Assembly: GCA_900552715.1 (NCBI GenBank)
Contig: USAV01000054.1
Span: forward strand, 1 to 12,959
Length of the DNA stretch: 12,959 bases
Origin: an uncultured Veillonella sp.
GTDB taxonomy: Bacteria > Bacillota > Negativicutes > Veillonellales > Veillonellaceae
Direction of reading: 5' to 3'
Part shown: in pieces, positions 6,101-12,959 of the stretch
Numbering within the stretch: the stretch's first letter is position 1
How the letters are laid out: each line of letters opens with the position of its first letter
The notes under the pieces: generated by a model
Database searches by the model: none
What the model was told of the DNA's origin: nothing
The model's input: only the letters and a program-made list of their open reading frames with translations
Translations under genes and position numbers: made by a program

Positions 6101-7309
6101 TTAGTTAAATTTAATTTTCACAAATTTACGTTTACCTACTTGAACGATCATGCCCTCTTCAAGGGTAAGGTTTTCTTCTGTATATTTTTCACCATTTACT
6201 TTGAAAGCACCAGCTTTAATAGAGCGACGTGCTTCACCATTAGAGGCAGTTAAACCAGCATCTGTACAGAATTGTGGTACAAAGATTGGTTCTGTTGGCG
6301 CATCCATAGCGTATTCAGGAATATCTGTAGGTAATGCGCGTTGTTGGAATACACGTTTGAATTCTTCTTCTGCCTCAAGAGCAGCCTCTTCACCATGGTA
6401 CAAACGAACAATGGTACGAGCTAATTGCATTTTAGCGTCACGTGGATGTAATTCACCACTTTCAAGACGTTTTTCCATGTCCTCTTGTTCTTCAATTGGC
6501 ATATCTGTAACGAGCATGAAGTAGCGCATCATCAATTCATCAGGAATAGACATTGCTTTACCGTACATTTCTTTAGGTTCTTCGTCGATACCGATGTAAT
6601 TGCCTAAAGATTTACTCATTTTTTGAACACCGTCAAGGCCTTCAAGCAATGGCATTGTGATAACAACTTGAGGTTCTTGACCTTCTAATTCTTGTAAATG
6701 ACGGCCCATTAACAAGTTAAAAGTTTGGTCTGTACCACCAAATTCAACATCAGCATGTAATGCTACAGAATCTTGACCTTGCATCAATGGATACATAAAC
6801 TCATGAACACCAATAGCACGACCTTCTTTAAAGCGTTTATTGAAATCATCACGTTCCATCATACGCGCTACAGTGTAAGAACTTGCCAAGCGAAGCACAT
6901 CAGCAAAATTCATGGATTCAAGCCATTCACTGTTGTCGCGGACCATAGTTTTTTCAGGATCCAACACTTTGAAGATTTGTGTTTTATAAGTTTCAGCATT
7001 TTTCAATACTTCTTCTTTTGTAAGTGGTGGACGAGTTGCGCTTTTACCAGTAGGATCACCAATACGTGCAGTGAAACCACCGATAACAATCACTACTTGA
7101 TGACCAAATTCTTGGAACAAACGTAATTTACGAAGTGGTACAGTATGACCCAAATGAATATCTGGCGCTGTTGGGTCCAAACCTAGTTTTACAACTAACG
7201 GTTTATTTTCCTTAATGGATTTTTCTATTTTCTTTACAAGATCTTGTTCATTAATTAAATCTGCTACGCCGTGTTTAATTTGGCGTACTTGTTCTTGAGC
7301 ACTAACCAT
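6101..7309 (-). CDS. tyrS: Tyrosyl-tRNA synthetase
   Basis: A 402-residue class I aminoacyl-tRNA synthetase that charges tRNA-Tyr. The Rossmann catalytic domain has KLGLDPTAPDIHLGHTVPLR with the HIGH-type motif HLGH at residues 52-55, then GDPTGKSATRPPLT, GGTDQTFNLLMGR at 191-203, and the KMSKS loop at 230-234. A C-terminal S4 RNA-binding domain occupies about 345-402. The DPTAPDIHLGH form and the length of about 400 place it with the TyrZ-like branch rather than the B. subtilis TyrS branch. The ATG follows GAGGAGGAT with a suitable spacer. The gene is transcribed alone from a promoter about 30 bp upstream, and that leader is too short for a T-box. It is divergent from the PBP gene. Confidence 0.96.
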   Translation of the reverse strand: MVSAQEQVRQIKHGVADLINEQDLVKKIEKSIKENKPLVVKLGLDPTAPDIHLGHTVPLRKLRLFQEFGHQVVIVIGGFTARIGDPTGKSATRPPLTKEEVLKNAETYKTQIFKVLDPEKTMVRDNSEWLESMNFADVLRLASSYTVARMMERDDFNKRFKEGRAIGVHEFMYPLMQGQDSVALHADVEFGGTDQTFNLLMGRHLQELEGQEPQVVITMPLLEGLDGVQKMSKSLGNYIGIDEEPKEMYGKAMSIPDELMMRYFMLVTDMPIEEQEDMEKRLESGELHPRDAKMQLARTIVRLYHGEEAALEAEEEFKRVFQQRALPTDIPEYAMDAPTEPIFVPQFCTDAGLTASNGEARRSIKAGAFKVNGEKYTEENLTLEEGMIVQVGKRKFVKIKFN

Positions 7310-7325
7310 GATAATCCTCCTCGAA

Positions 7326-7343
7326 ATACTATTGTTTTAGTAT
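7326..7343. repeat. Small inverted repeat over the tyrS -10 box
   Basis: ATACTA (7326-7331) and TAGTAT (7338-7343) are 6-bp inverted arms around six bases, covering the -10 box and the expected start of the tyrS transcript. Another TAGTAT lies at 7377-7382, beside the PBP promoter. It could be an operator, but six-base arms in AT-rich DNA may arise by chance. Confidence 0.25.
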
Positions 7344-7367
7344 ACCATTATCTAAAAACTTTCACAA
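7339..7367 (-). promoter_or_regulatory. Promoter of tyrS
   Basis: TTGTGA (- strand, 7367-7362), a 17-bp spacer and TATACT (7344-7339). The predicted start lies near 7332, about 23 bases before the tyrS ATG. Confidence 0.75.
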
Positions 7368-7381
7368 TTATATATATAGTA

Positions 7382-7408
7382 TTGGTTTTAAGCCATTTAT
7401 GATATAAT
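7382..7408 (+). promoter_or_regulatory. Extended -10 promoter of the PBP gene
   Basis: TGATATAAT at 7400-7408 is a perfect extended -10 element (TGn plus TATAAT). A partial -35, TTGGTT at 7382-7387, has a short spacer of 15 bp; extended -10 promoters often do without a good -35. It is back to back with the tyrS promoter, about 15 bp separating the two -35 regions. Confidence 0.65.
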
Positions 7409-7471
7409 ATTTATAACTGCGTAATAGAATTTACGTTATATTTACTAACAAAAGAAAAAAGAGGTGACTCT

Positions 7472-9562
7472 ATGAGTAATAACTCAAATGCGAGAAGCAG
7501 CCGCCGTTCTAACGGTAGCGGCTCTACACCGAAGAAAACAAGTCCAAAGCGTCTATTTTGGATTTGTGCCCTTCTCCTTATACTCATCGTAGCCGGAGGA
7601 GGCTGTGGTTTTATCAGTGCCACACTGTCTAACCTACCAGATGTATCCAATGTACGTCCTTCCGCATCGTCTCAAATTTACGATGTGCACGGTAATCTCA
7701 TCACAACGGTTCATTCCACAGAGAATCGATTACCAGTACCTTTAAAAGATGTACCAAAGGATTTACAAAATGCCTTTGTTGCTACTGAGGACTCTCGCTT
7801 CTACTCCCATCACGGTATCGACCCAGTTGGTATCTTACGTGCTGTATGGGTTAACCTTGTTCATAGTGGCGTATCTGAAGGTGGTTCTACTATCACTCAA
7901 CAGTTAGCGCGTAATGCATTCTTGTCTCAAGACAGAACATTTAAACGTAAAATTTCTGAAGCATTACTAGCACTAAAAATTGAACAACACTACACTAAGG
8001 ATGAAATCCTAGAAATGTACATGAACCAAATTTACTTTGGTCAAGGTGCATACGGTGTACAATCTGCAGCTCATGTGTACTTTGGTAAGGATGCTAGCCA
8101 ATTAACGCTTGCTCAAGCAGCGCTCATTGCGGGCTTACCACAAAGTCCTAACTACTACTCTCCATTCAATGATTTGGAAGCTAGTAAAAAACGTCAAGCC
8201 GTTGTATTAGGCCAAATGGTTAAATACGGATACATTACACAAGAGCAAGCTGATGAAGCGCGTCAAGCAGATTTAGGCTTAGTGGCAAAACAAGAACAAA
8301 CGCATGAAAAATCTAATGCGTCTTACTTCATTAACTATGTTATTGCACAAGTTTCTGAAAAATATGGTGACGATGCAATCTATAAAGATGGTTTAAAAAT
8401 TTATACTACTCTCGATATGGATGCACAAAATGCAGCTGTAGCAGCAATGCAAAACTTGCCTAACTACTACACAGATAGCAATGGTTTACATCAACCACAA
8501 GGTGCTATCGTAGCTATGAACCCTCATAATGGTTACATTATGGCTATGGTTGGTGGCCGTGGTGATGATGCATTTAACCGTGCTACACAAGCAGAACGTC
8601 AACCAGGTTCCGCTATGAAACCATTTGTATATTTGGCAGCTATTCAATCTGGTAAAACTCCTGGTTCTATCGTAGATGATAGCCCTGTTACATTTGGTAA
8701 CTGGAGCCCTAAAAACTATGAAAATGACTTCGTAGGTAGCATTACATACCGCTATGCATTACAACATTCTCGTAACGTAGCTGCCGTAAAAATTGCTGAT
8801 GAAGTAGGCATGTCTAAGATTATTAAACTTGCTAAAGAAATGGGTATCTCTACTCTAACTGATCAAGATAATAACTTGTCTACTGCACTTGGTGGTTTAA
8901 CTCATGGTGTAACACCTCTTGAAATGGTTCAAGCTTATGGTGTACTCGCTAATGGTGGTATCAAAGTTCAACCTACGGCAATCGTTAAAATTGTAGACCG
9001 CAATGGTCAAGTTGTGGAAGAAAACTCCATCCAAGAAAAACGTGTTGTAGATGAAAAAGATGCAGCTATCATTACAAATATGCTAGAATCCGTTATAAAT
9101 GGCGGTACTGGTGGTAATGCCGCAATCGGTCGTCCTGCAGCAGGCAAAACTGGTACAACAGATGATTCCAAGGATGCTTGGTTCGTTGGTTACACGCCTG
9201 ATTTAGTAGCTGCCGTTTGGATTGGTGATGACTATGGCTCGGAAACATTACGAGGCATGACCGGTGGTGACACACCTGCTATTATGTGGGGCCAATTCAT
9301 GGCAAATGCGCTTGCCAATACCCCTGCTTCTGACTTCTCCGTTCCTGCTAGCGCTCAATCAGCTGTTTCTGAAGGTTATTATAATCCTGTAAAAGCACAG
9401 CCTAAAAAAGACGCTGCTAAGGACGAAAAAGCAGACAAAAAAGACGATAAAGACAAGTCAAAAGATGAAGCTGTAAAAGATGACAGTGGCTCAAAAGATG
9501 ATGCAACTGAACAGAAATCTAATTCATCGAAAAGTAAAAAGTCTAGTAAAAAAGATCGTTAA
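7472..9562 (+). CDS. Class A penicillin-binding protein (transglycosylase/transpeptidase, PBP1A family)
   Basis: A 696-residue bifunctional peptidoglycan synthase. A short basic cytoplasmic tail is followed by one membrane segment at about residues 28-50. The GT51 glycosyltransferase domain is at about 68-245, with catalytic Glu106 in ATEDSRFYSHHG and the GGSTITQQLARN motif at 137-148. The transpeptidase domain at about 345-610 has all three penicillin-binding motifs: S380-x-x-K383 (GSAMKP), S433-R-N435, and K559-T-G561. The tail from about 640 is rich in Lys, Asp and Ser with no fold I recognise. The ATG follows AGAGGTGA. Transcription is monocistronic: own extended -10 promoter, strong terminator. 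Symbols such as pbpA, ponA or mrcA are used inconsistently for this family, so none is assigned. Confidence 0.94.
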   Translation: MSNNSNARSSRRSNGSGSTPKKTSPKRLFWICALLLILIVAGGGCGFISATLSNLPDVSNVRPSASSQIYDVHGNLITTVHSTENRLPVPLKDVPKDLQNAFVATEDSRFYSHHGIDPVGILRAVWVNLVHSGVSEGGSTITQQLARNAFLSQDRTFKRKISEALLALKIEQHYTKDEILEMYMNQIYFGQGAYGVQSAAHVYFGKDASQLTLAQAALIAGLPQSPNYYSPFNDLEASKKRQAVVLGQMVKYGYITQEQADEARQADLGLVAKQEQTHEKSNASYFINYVIAQVSEKYGDDAIYKDGLKIYTTLDMDAQNAAVAAMQNLPNYYTDSNGLHQPQGAIVAMNPHNGYIMAMVGGRGDDAFNRATQAERQPGSAMKPFVYLAAIQSGKTPGSIVDDSPVTFGNWSPKNYENDFVGSITYRYALQHSRNVAAVKIADEVGMSKIIKLAKEMGISTLTDQDNNLSTALGGLTHGVTPLEMVQAYGVLANGGIKVQPTAIVKIVDRNGQVVEENSIQEKRVVDEKDAAIITNMLESVINGGTGGNAAIGRPAAGKTGTTDDSKDAWFVGYTPDLVAAVWIGDDYGSETLRGMTGGDTPAIMWGQFMANALANTPASDFSVPASAQSAVSEGYYNPVKAQPKKDAAKDEKADKKDDKDKSKDEAVKDDSGSKDDATEQKSNSSKSKKSSKKDR

Positions 9563-9573
9563 TCTAATACTCT

Positions 9574-9608
9574 AAAGGAGCGGAACATGTGTTCCGCTCC
9601 TTTCTTTT
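9574..9608 (+). terminator. Intrinsic terminator after the PBP gene
   Basis: A perfect palindrome: AAAGGAGCGGAACA (9574-9587), two bases, and its complement (9590-9603), with a T-rich tail TTTCTTTT. It begins 11 bp after the PBP stop. This is the most GC-rich hairpin in the window. Confidence 0.9.
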
Positions 9609-9612
9609 ACGT

Positions 9613-9644
9613 AAAAAGGTAGTAAGTTCTAAGAACTTACTACC
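9613..9644 (-). terminator. Probable terminator after mutS2
   Basis: GGTAGTAAGTTC (9618-9629) pairs perfectly with GAACTTACTACC (9633-9644) around TAA. On the - strand the stem is followed by five Ts (9617-9613). It lies about 100 bp beyond the mutS2 stop and faces the PBP terminator. The 100 bp between (9645-9745) are AT-rich and hold no gene that I can see, only a weak AT hairpin at 9698-9719. Confidence 0.7.
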
Positions 9645-9745
9645 TCTTCTATTTCTATATATGTATATGGCTATACCCCATAACCAATTTGATATACGAT
9701 AATAATTTACTGTATTATCTATAACTATATCACTATTGTGTAGCT

Positions 9746-12124
9746 TTATTTCAGAACTACATTGGTAGCTCCTGCACCACCTTCATCATAGCCTGCCGTT
9801 TCAAAATGAGCTACATGCGGTAAGGTACGCAAATATTGATGTACACCTTCTCGTAATGCGCCAGTCCCCTTACCGTGAATAATGCGCACTTGATTAACAC
9901 CACCAAGTAAAGCTTGGTCAATAAATCTACCAACAGAAACTGTCGCTTCATCTACCGTTTGTCCAAGAATATTGATTTCAGTACGAACCTCTTTTTGGCG
10001 TTGTACGGCAGAGCCCCCCATACGTTTTCGTGTCTTAGGCATGGATGCCTTTTGTTCACGAGCCAGCTTATTGCCTTCTTCACGTGTAGTAGATTGTAAT
10101 TCGCTAACCTTTACAGTAGCTGTTAATCCATTAATATCTACATTCACTCGATTACCATTGATAGACAATACAGTACCTAATGAGCGCAATGACGTAACAT
10201 ATACAGCTTGGCCCACCTTAATAGCATCTGCTGTCAAGGACTTACGATCATCATCTACTGGAGCTTCTGGCACATGCACATTAGAGATGCCCTTACGAGC
10301 TGCATTGATGGCAGATTGACGCTTATCTTTATTTGTTTCAGAGAATTGCGCTTTCAATTGCTTGATAATCGCTTCTCCTTCAACGCGTAAACTACGTTTC
10401 ATAGATTCTGCATCAGCTTGAGCTTTGGCTAAGATTTGTTTACGTTTTTCATTAAACTGTTTCTTTTCCTTCTCTAATTGACCACGCATACGACGTGTTT
10501 CATCTAGCTCTTTCTTTAAGGCTCTTTCCCGTTCAGATGCTTTACGAAGCTGTTCATTCAAATCTGAAAGAACCTCTTCCATTTCATGACTACCAAATTG
10601 AGATTTATACTCTGCAGCACGTGTTACGATGTCTTTTGGTAAGCCTAAACGAGCCGCAATACTCAATGCATGGCTACTACCGGCTACGCCGATATGGAGT
10701 CGATACGTTGGTTTTAATGTACGCTCATCAAACTCTACATGGCCATTTTCAATACCTTCCGTATGGTATGCATAATTTTTAAGCTCATTATAATGGGTAC
10801 TTACCATCATGAGAGCGCCTTTTTTACGGAAGAACTCAAGGATAGATACTGCAAGCGCACTACCTTCTTCTGGATCAGTACCAGATCCAAGCTCATCGAG
10901 TAATACCAAATCATTTGGACCACAATGTTTAATGATAGAAATAACTTGTGTCATATGAGCGGAGAACGTACTTAAGCTAGCTTCAATACTTTGCTCGTCC
11001 CCAATATCGGCAAAGACATTATGGAATATTGGCAACATGGATCCGTGATCAGCAGGAATAAATAAACCACATTGGTTCATTAAACTCAATAGCCCTAATG
11101 TTTTAAGGGATACTGTTTTACCACCTGTATTAGAACCAGTAATCAATAAAATACGATACGATGTACCTAATTGAATATTTGTAGGCACTACCACATTCGG
11201 TGGGATTAATGGATGACGAGCTCTCATGAGATTGACATTTCTATCAGTACTCAAGATGGCCGGTACACCCTTATAAGAAATAGCAAGGCTCGCCTTACCA
11301 TATACAAATTCGATATGGGATACCTTTTCACAAGCATCCATCAAATCATTACTATGTTGTTTTACAAGGGCTGATAATTCACGGTAAATACGCAATACCT
11401 CTTGCTCTTCACCAATCAAAGCCTCTTGTAATTCATTATTTAGATTCACCAAGCGCATCGGTTCAATATAGAGTGTTTGACCCGTTGCAGAACGGTCGTG
11501 AATAAGACCATCAAAATATTGGCGATATTCCTGTTTTACAGGGATTACATAGCGATTATTACGCTGTGTAATGATCGTTTCTTGGAAATACTTCTGATTA
11601 TCCTTGTCGTGTAAGATAGCTTGAATATCATTTTTGATCTTTTCCCGAGTTTTGATAATCGTATTTCTTAGGCTCGCCAACTTAGGAGATGCTGTATCAA
11701 GCAATTCCCCTTTTTCATCAAAGACGCGTTTAAAGCGATTTTCAATGCGATCTGTATTTGGCATATCCTGTACCCATAAGGATAGCAATGGATATTCCAT
11801 ATATTTCGTTCTAAAGAACTTTGTCATGCGTTTATAAGCACCAATGGTTAAATAAATATCCCACAATGCTTCACGAGTAAGGACAAAGTCTTTACGACTC
11901 TTCTTACAGGACTCACGAATATCTCGCGTACCGCCTAACGGTTGTTCTACCTCAGTTTGCAAAGAACGCATGGCTTCTGCCGTTTCATCAAGGTTCTCTT
12001 GAATGGCTTTTGCATCTGTCATAGGTTCGATGTGCATGGCTAATTCTTTAGCAATGGTAGAACTACAATATTGTTGTAATTGTTCTTTTATATGGTGAAA
12101 GTCTAATACATCTTCGTTAAACAA
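9746..12124 (-). CDS. mutS2: MutS2 family ATPase with C-terminal Smr domain
   Basis: From the TTG at 12124 the protein has 792 residues, close to the usual 780-790. MutS2 lacks the mismatch-recognition domain of MutS; family roles include suppressing recombination and, in B. subtilis, splitting collided ribosomes. Visible parts (TTG numbering): MutS core and lever at 1-300 with RSATGQTLYIEP; Walker A TGSNTGGKT at 329-337; Walker B LVLLDELGSGTDP at 406-418; a charged coiled coil at about 515-600; a KOW-like barrel at about 635-675; the Smr domain at about 715-792 with HGKGTG at 750-755. The Smr LDxR motif reads INIL (717-720). A longer frame opens at an ATG at 12184, overlapping the upstream gene, but AGAGGT six bases before the TTG supports the shorter start. 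It follows the U32 gene by 13 bp, so both are probably one transcript. Confidence 0.93.
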   Translation of the reverse strand: MFNEDVLDFHHIKEQLQQYCSSTIAKELAMHIEPMTDAKAIQENLDETAEAMRSLQTEVEQPLGGTRDIRESCKKSRKDFVLTREALWDIYLTIGAYKRMTKFFRTKYMEYPLLSLWVQDMPNTDRIENRFKRVFDEKGELLDTASPKLASLRNTIIKTREKIKNDIQAILHDKDNQKYFQETIITQRNNRYVIPVKQEYRQYFDGLIHDRSATGQTLYIEPMRLVNLNNELQEALIGEEQEVLRIYRELSALVKQHSNDLMDACEKVSHIEFVYGKASLAISYKGVPAILSTDRNVNLMRARHPLIPPNVVVPTNIQLGTSYRILLITGSNTGGKTVSLKTLGLLSLMNQCGLFIPADHGSMLPIFHNVFADIGDEQSIEASLSTFSAHMTQVISIIKHCGPNDLVLLDELGSGTDPEEGSALAVSILEFFRKKGALMMVSTHYNELKNYAYHTEGIENGHVEFDERTLKPTYRLHIGVAGSSHALSIAARLGLPKDIVTRAAEYKSQFGSHEMEEVLSDLNEQLRKASERERALKKELDETRRMRGQLEKEKKQFNEKRKQILAKAQADAESMKRSLRVEGEAIIKQLKAQFSETNKDKRQSAINAARKGISNVHVPEAPVDDDRKSLTADAIKVGQAVYVTSLRSLGTVLSINGNRVNVDINGLTATVKVSELQSTTREEGNKLAREQKASMPKTRKRMGGSAVQRQKEVRTEINILGQTVDEATVSVGRFIDQALLGGVNQVRIIHGKGTGALREGVHQYLRTLPHVAHFETAGYDEGGAGATNVVLK

Positions 12125-12130
12125 TGTACT

Positions 12131-12138
12131 ACCTCTTT
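12131..12138 (-). promoter_or_regulatory. Ribosome binding site that fixes the mutS2 TTG start
   Basis: AAAGAGGT on the - strand lies six bases before TTG at 12124. Its first base overlaps the TAA stop of the U32 gene (12140-12138), an arrangement that favours reinitiation by ribosomes finishing the upstream gene. Confidence 0.75.
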
Positions 12139-12959
12139 TATAAAATACCTCTAAAATAGTGGCCCCTTGTAATAGGCGTATCATCCTTGCCTACACTTTT
12201 AGGAGGAGCCTCTTTTGTTCCATTTTGAATGGATACATAATCTGCTACGATAATACGCAATCTCTTTGGATTCATATGACGTCCATCGATGCGCAAAATA
12301 TGTAGCCCTTTTCGATGTAACTCTGGCACATACGCGCGCATATCCATTTCATGACTGTTCATGATGTGCATACGGCAATACGGATCCGTACGAAGTGGGA
12401 ACACTTCCCCTTTACGGTCCTTTAATGCGTAATCTTCCTTTACACACGGCATAGGGCAATTTTCCTTTTTACCAGTCCCTACAAAGCTAGCGATGGCACA
12501 GTATTCAGAAATCATCATTTCCGTATAGCCATGAACCATAACCTCTAATGGCAAATTAGTAGATTTTTGTAAGCTTACGAGTTGCGTCAAGGTTAACTCT
12601 AAGGATGGCGCTATGCTACTCATATTAAAGTCTTGCCATACTTGTAGTGCAGAGCCATTAAATATATTAAGACCTGTATCGGCTTCAACAGCACCGGTAT
12701 ACCCTAAATCACGGAGCCACAATAATGCTTGTGGGACGTGAATAGAAATGCTATCCGGTTTAGCCTCTACCATAGTCTTAAGCGTATTCATATACGCCTT
12801 TACTTCATCATCTTTCACGACACGAGGGGTAGCAAATACACAAAGTACATTATGATCTTTGCAAAGCTTAGCTACCTGCTCGTAGATGCTAAGTTCATAA
12901 GGCTTACGTTGTAAACGGTCACCACCGAAGATAATCTTCTTAGCGCCCCCTTCAATAGC
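12138..12959 (-). CDS. U32 family protein (peptidase U32 / RlhA-TrhP type), 5' end outside window
   Basis: The frame is open to the window edge; 273 codons precede the TAA. A GTG at 12818 is only an internal valine, because clear U32 sequence continues upstream of it (AIEGGAKKIIFGG at the very edge). Full-length members begin well before this point. The conserved U32 cysteine pattern is present: EYC, then NCPMPC about 20 residues on, then DPYCRMHIMNS. In characterised members such Cys residues hold an iron-sulfur cluster. Some U32 proteins are collagenase-like peptidases, but RlhA and TrhP act in hydroxylation of 23S rRNA and tRNA, so the peptidase name may mislead. Its exact role here is not determined. 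It is probably co-transcribed with mutS2. Confidence 0.88.
   Translation of the reverse strand, partial: AIEGGAKKIIFGGDRLQRKPYELSIYEQVAKLCKDHNVLCVFATPRVVKDDEVKAYMNTLKTMVEAKPDSISIHVPQALLWLRDLGYTGAVEADTGLNIFNGSALQVWQDFNMSSIAPSLELTLTQLVSLQKSTNLPLEVMVHGYTEMMISEYCAIASFVGTGKKENCPMPCVKEDYALKDRKGEVFPLRTDPYCRMHIMNSHEMDMRAYVPELHRKGLHILRIDGRHMNPKRLRIIVADYVSIQNGTKEAPPKSVGKDDTPITRGHYFRGIL

Noticed and set aside
7411..7650. Open frame on the - strand, 79 codons, over the PBP start
   Set aside because: It covers the PBP promoter and N-terminal coding region in antisense and has no ribosome binding site or known motif.
9698..9719. Inverted repeat GATAATA / TATTATC in the mutS2 3' region
   Set aside because: Seven A/T-rich pairs around eight bases in AT-rich DNA; no T-tail or conserved small-RNA feature, so chance is the simplest explanation.
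12818..12818. GTG as the start of the U32 gene
   Set aside because: The frame stays open to the window edge and the upstream residues match the U32 family, so the gene is cut by the window rather than starting here.
1..12959. Defence system, prophage, transposon or CRISPR array
   Set aside because: Every gene is a recognised housekeeping or metabolic family, no long direct or inverted terminal repeats are seen, and base composition is even throughout.

Overview
This window reads as a stretch of ordinary chromosome from a low-GC, Firmicutes-type bacterium, most likely a member of the Negativicutes and probably Veillonella. That assignment is inferred from gene content and gene order: a PEP synthase with its DUF299 regulator and a CcpN-like repressor, a NudL-type Nudix gene, tyrS, a class A PBP, and U32-mutS2. 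Strong AGGAGG-type ribosome binding sites and AT-rich spacers agree with it. No phylogenetic test was possible. I see no insertion sequence, phage gene, CRISPR array, tRNA or rRNA. Base composition and codon use look uniform.

Layout. (1) 1-135, + strand: the end of rpmB (ribosomal protein bL28), followed by a perfect two-way terminator (175-214). (2) 241-2688, - strand: a tight operon transcribed ccpN-like repressor -> ppsR -> dgt. It has its own -10 box just after the terminator of the gene before it. (3) 2787-5168, - strand: ppsA, with a strong sigma-70 type promoter whose -35 box contains the stop codon of the next gene upstream. (4) 5245-5886, - strand: a Nudix CoA-pyrophosphatase-like gene whose leader carries a 9-bp-arm palindrome. 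(5) 6101-7309, - strand: tyrS, with its own promoter and terminator and no T-box. (6) 7472-9562, + strand: a bifunctional class A penicillin-binding protein, divergent from tyrS. (7) Two hairpins between convergent genes (9574-9644). (8) 9746-12959, - strand: a U32-family protein (5' end outside the window) followed 13 bp later by mutS2.

How the genes work together. ppsA, ppsR and the ccpN-like gene form a control unit for pyruvate to PEP, the entry step of gluconeogenesis: the enzyme, a kinase/phosphorylase expected to switch it at Thr411 beside the catalytic His413, and a CBS-domain repressor of the type that controls gluconeogenic genes. This suits an organism living on lactate or other organic acids. 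dgt (dNTP hydrolysis) is translationally coupled behind ppsR. The other genes are housekeeping: translation (rpmB, tyrS), cell wall synthesis (PBP), nucleotide or cofactor clean-up (Nudix), DNA or ribosome quality control (mutS2), and probably RNA modification (U32).

I did not find a previously undescribed system. The points most worth checking are three start codons the ribosome binding sites place downstream of the longest reading frame, the loss of the LDxR motif in the MutS2 Smr domain, and unexplained inverted repeats near the Nudix and tyrS promoters.
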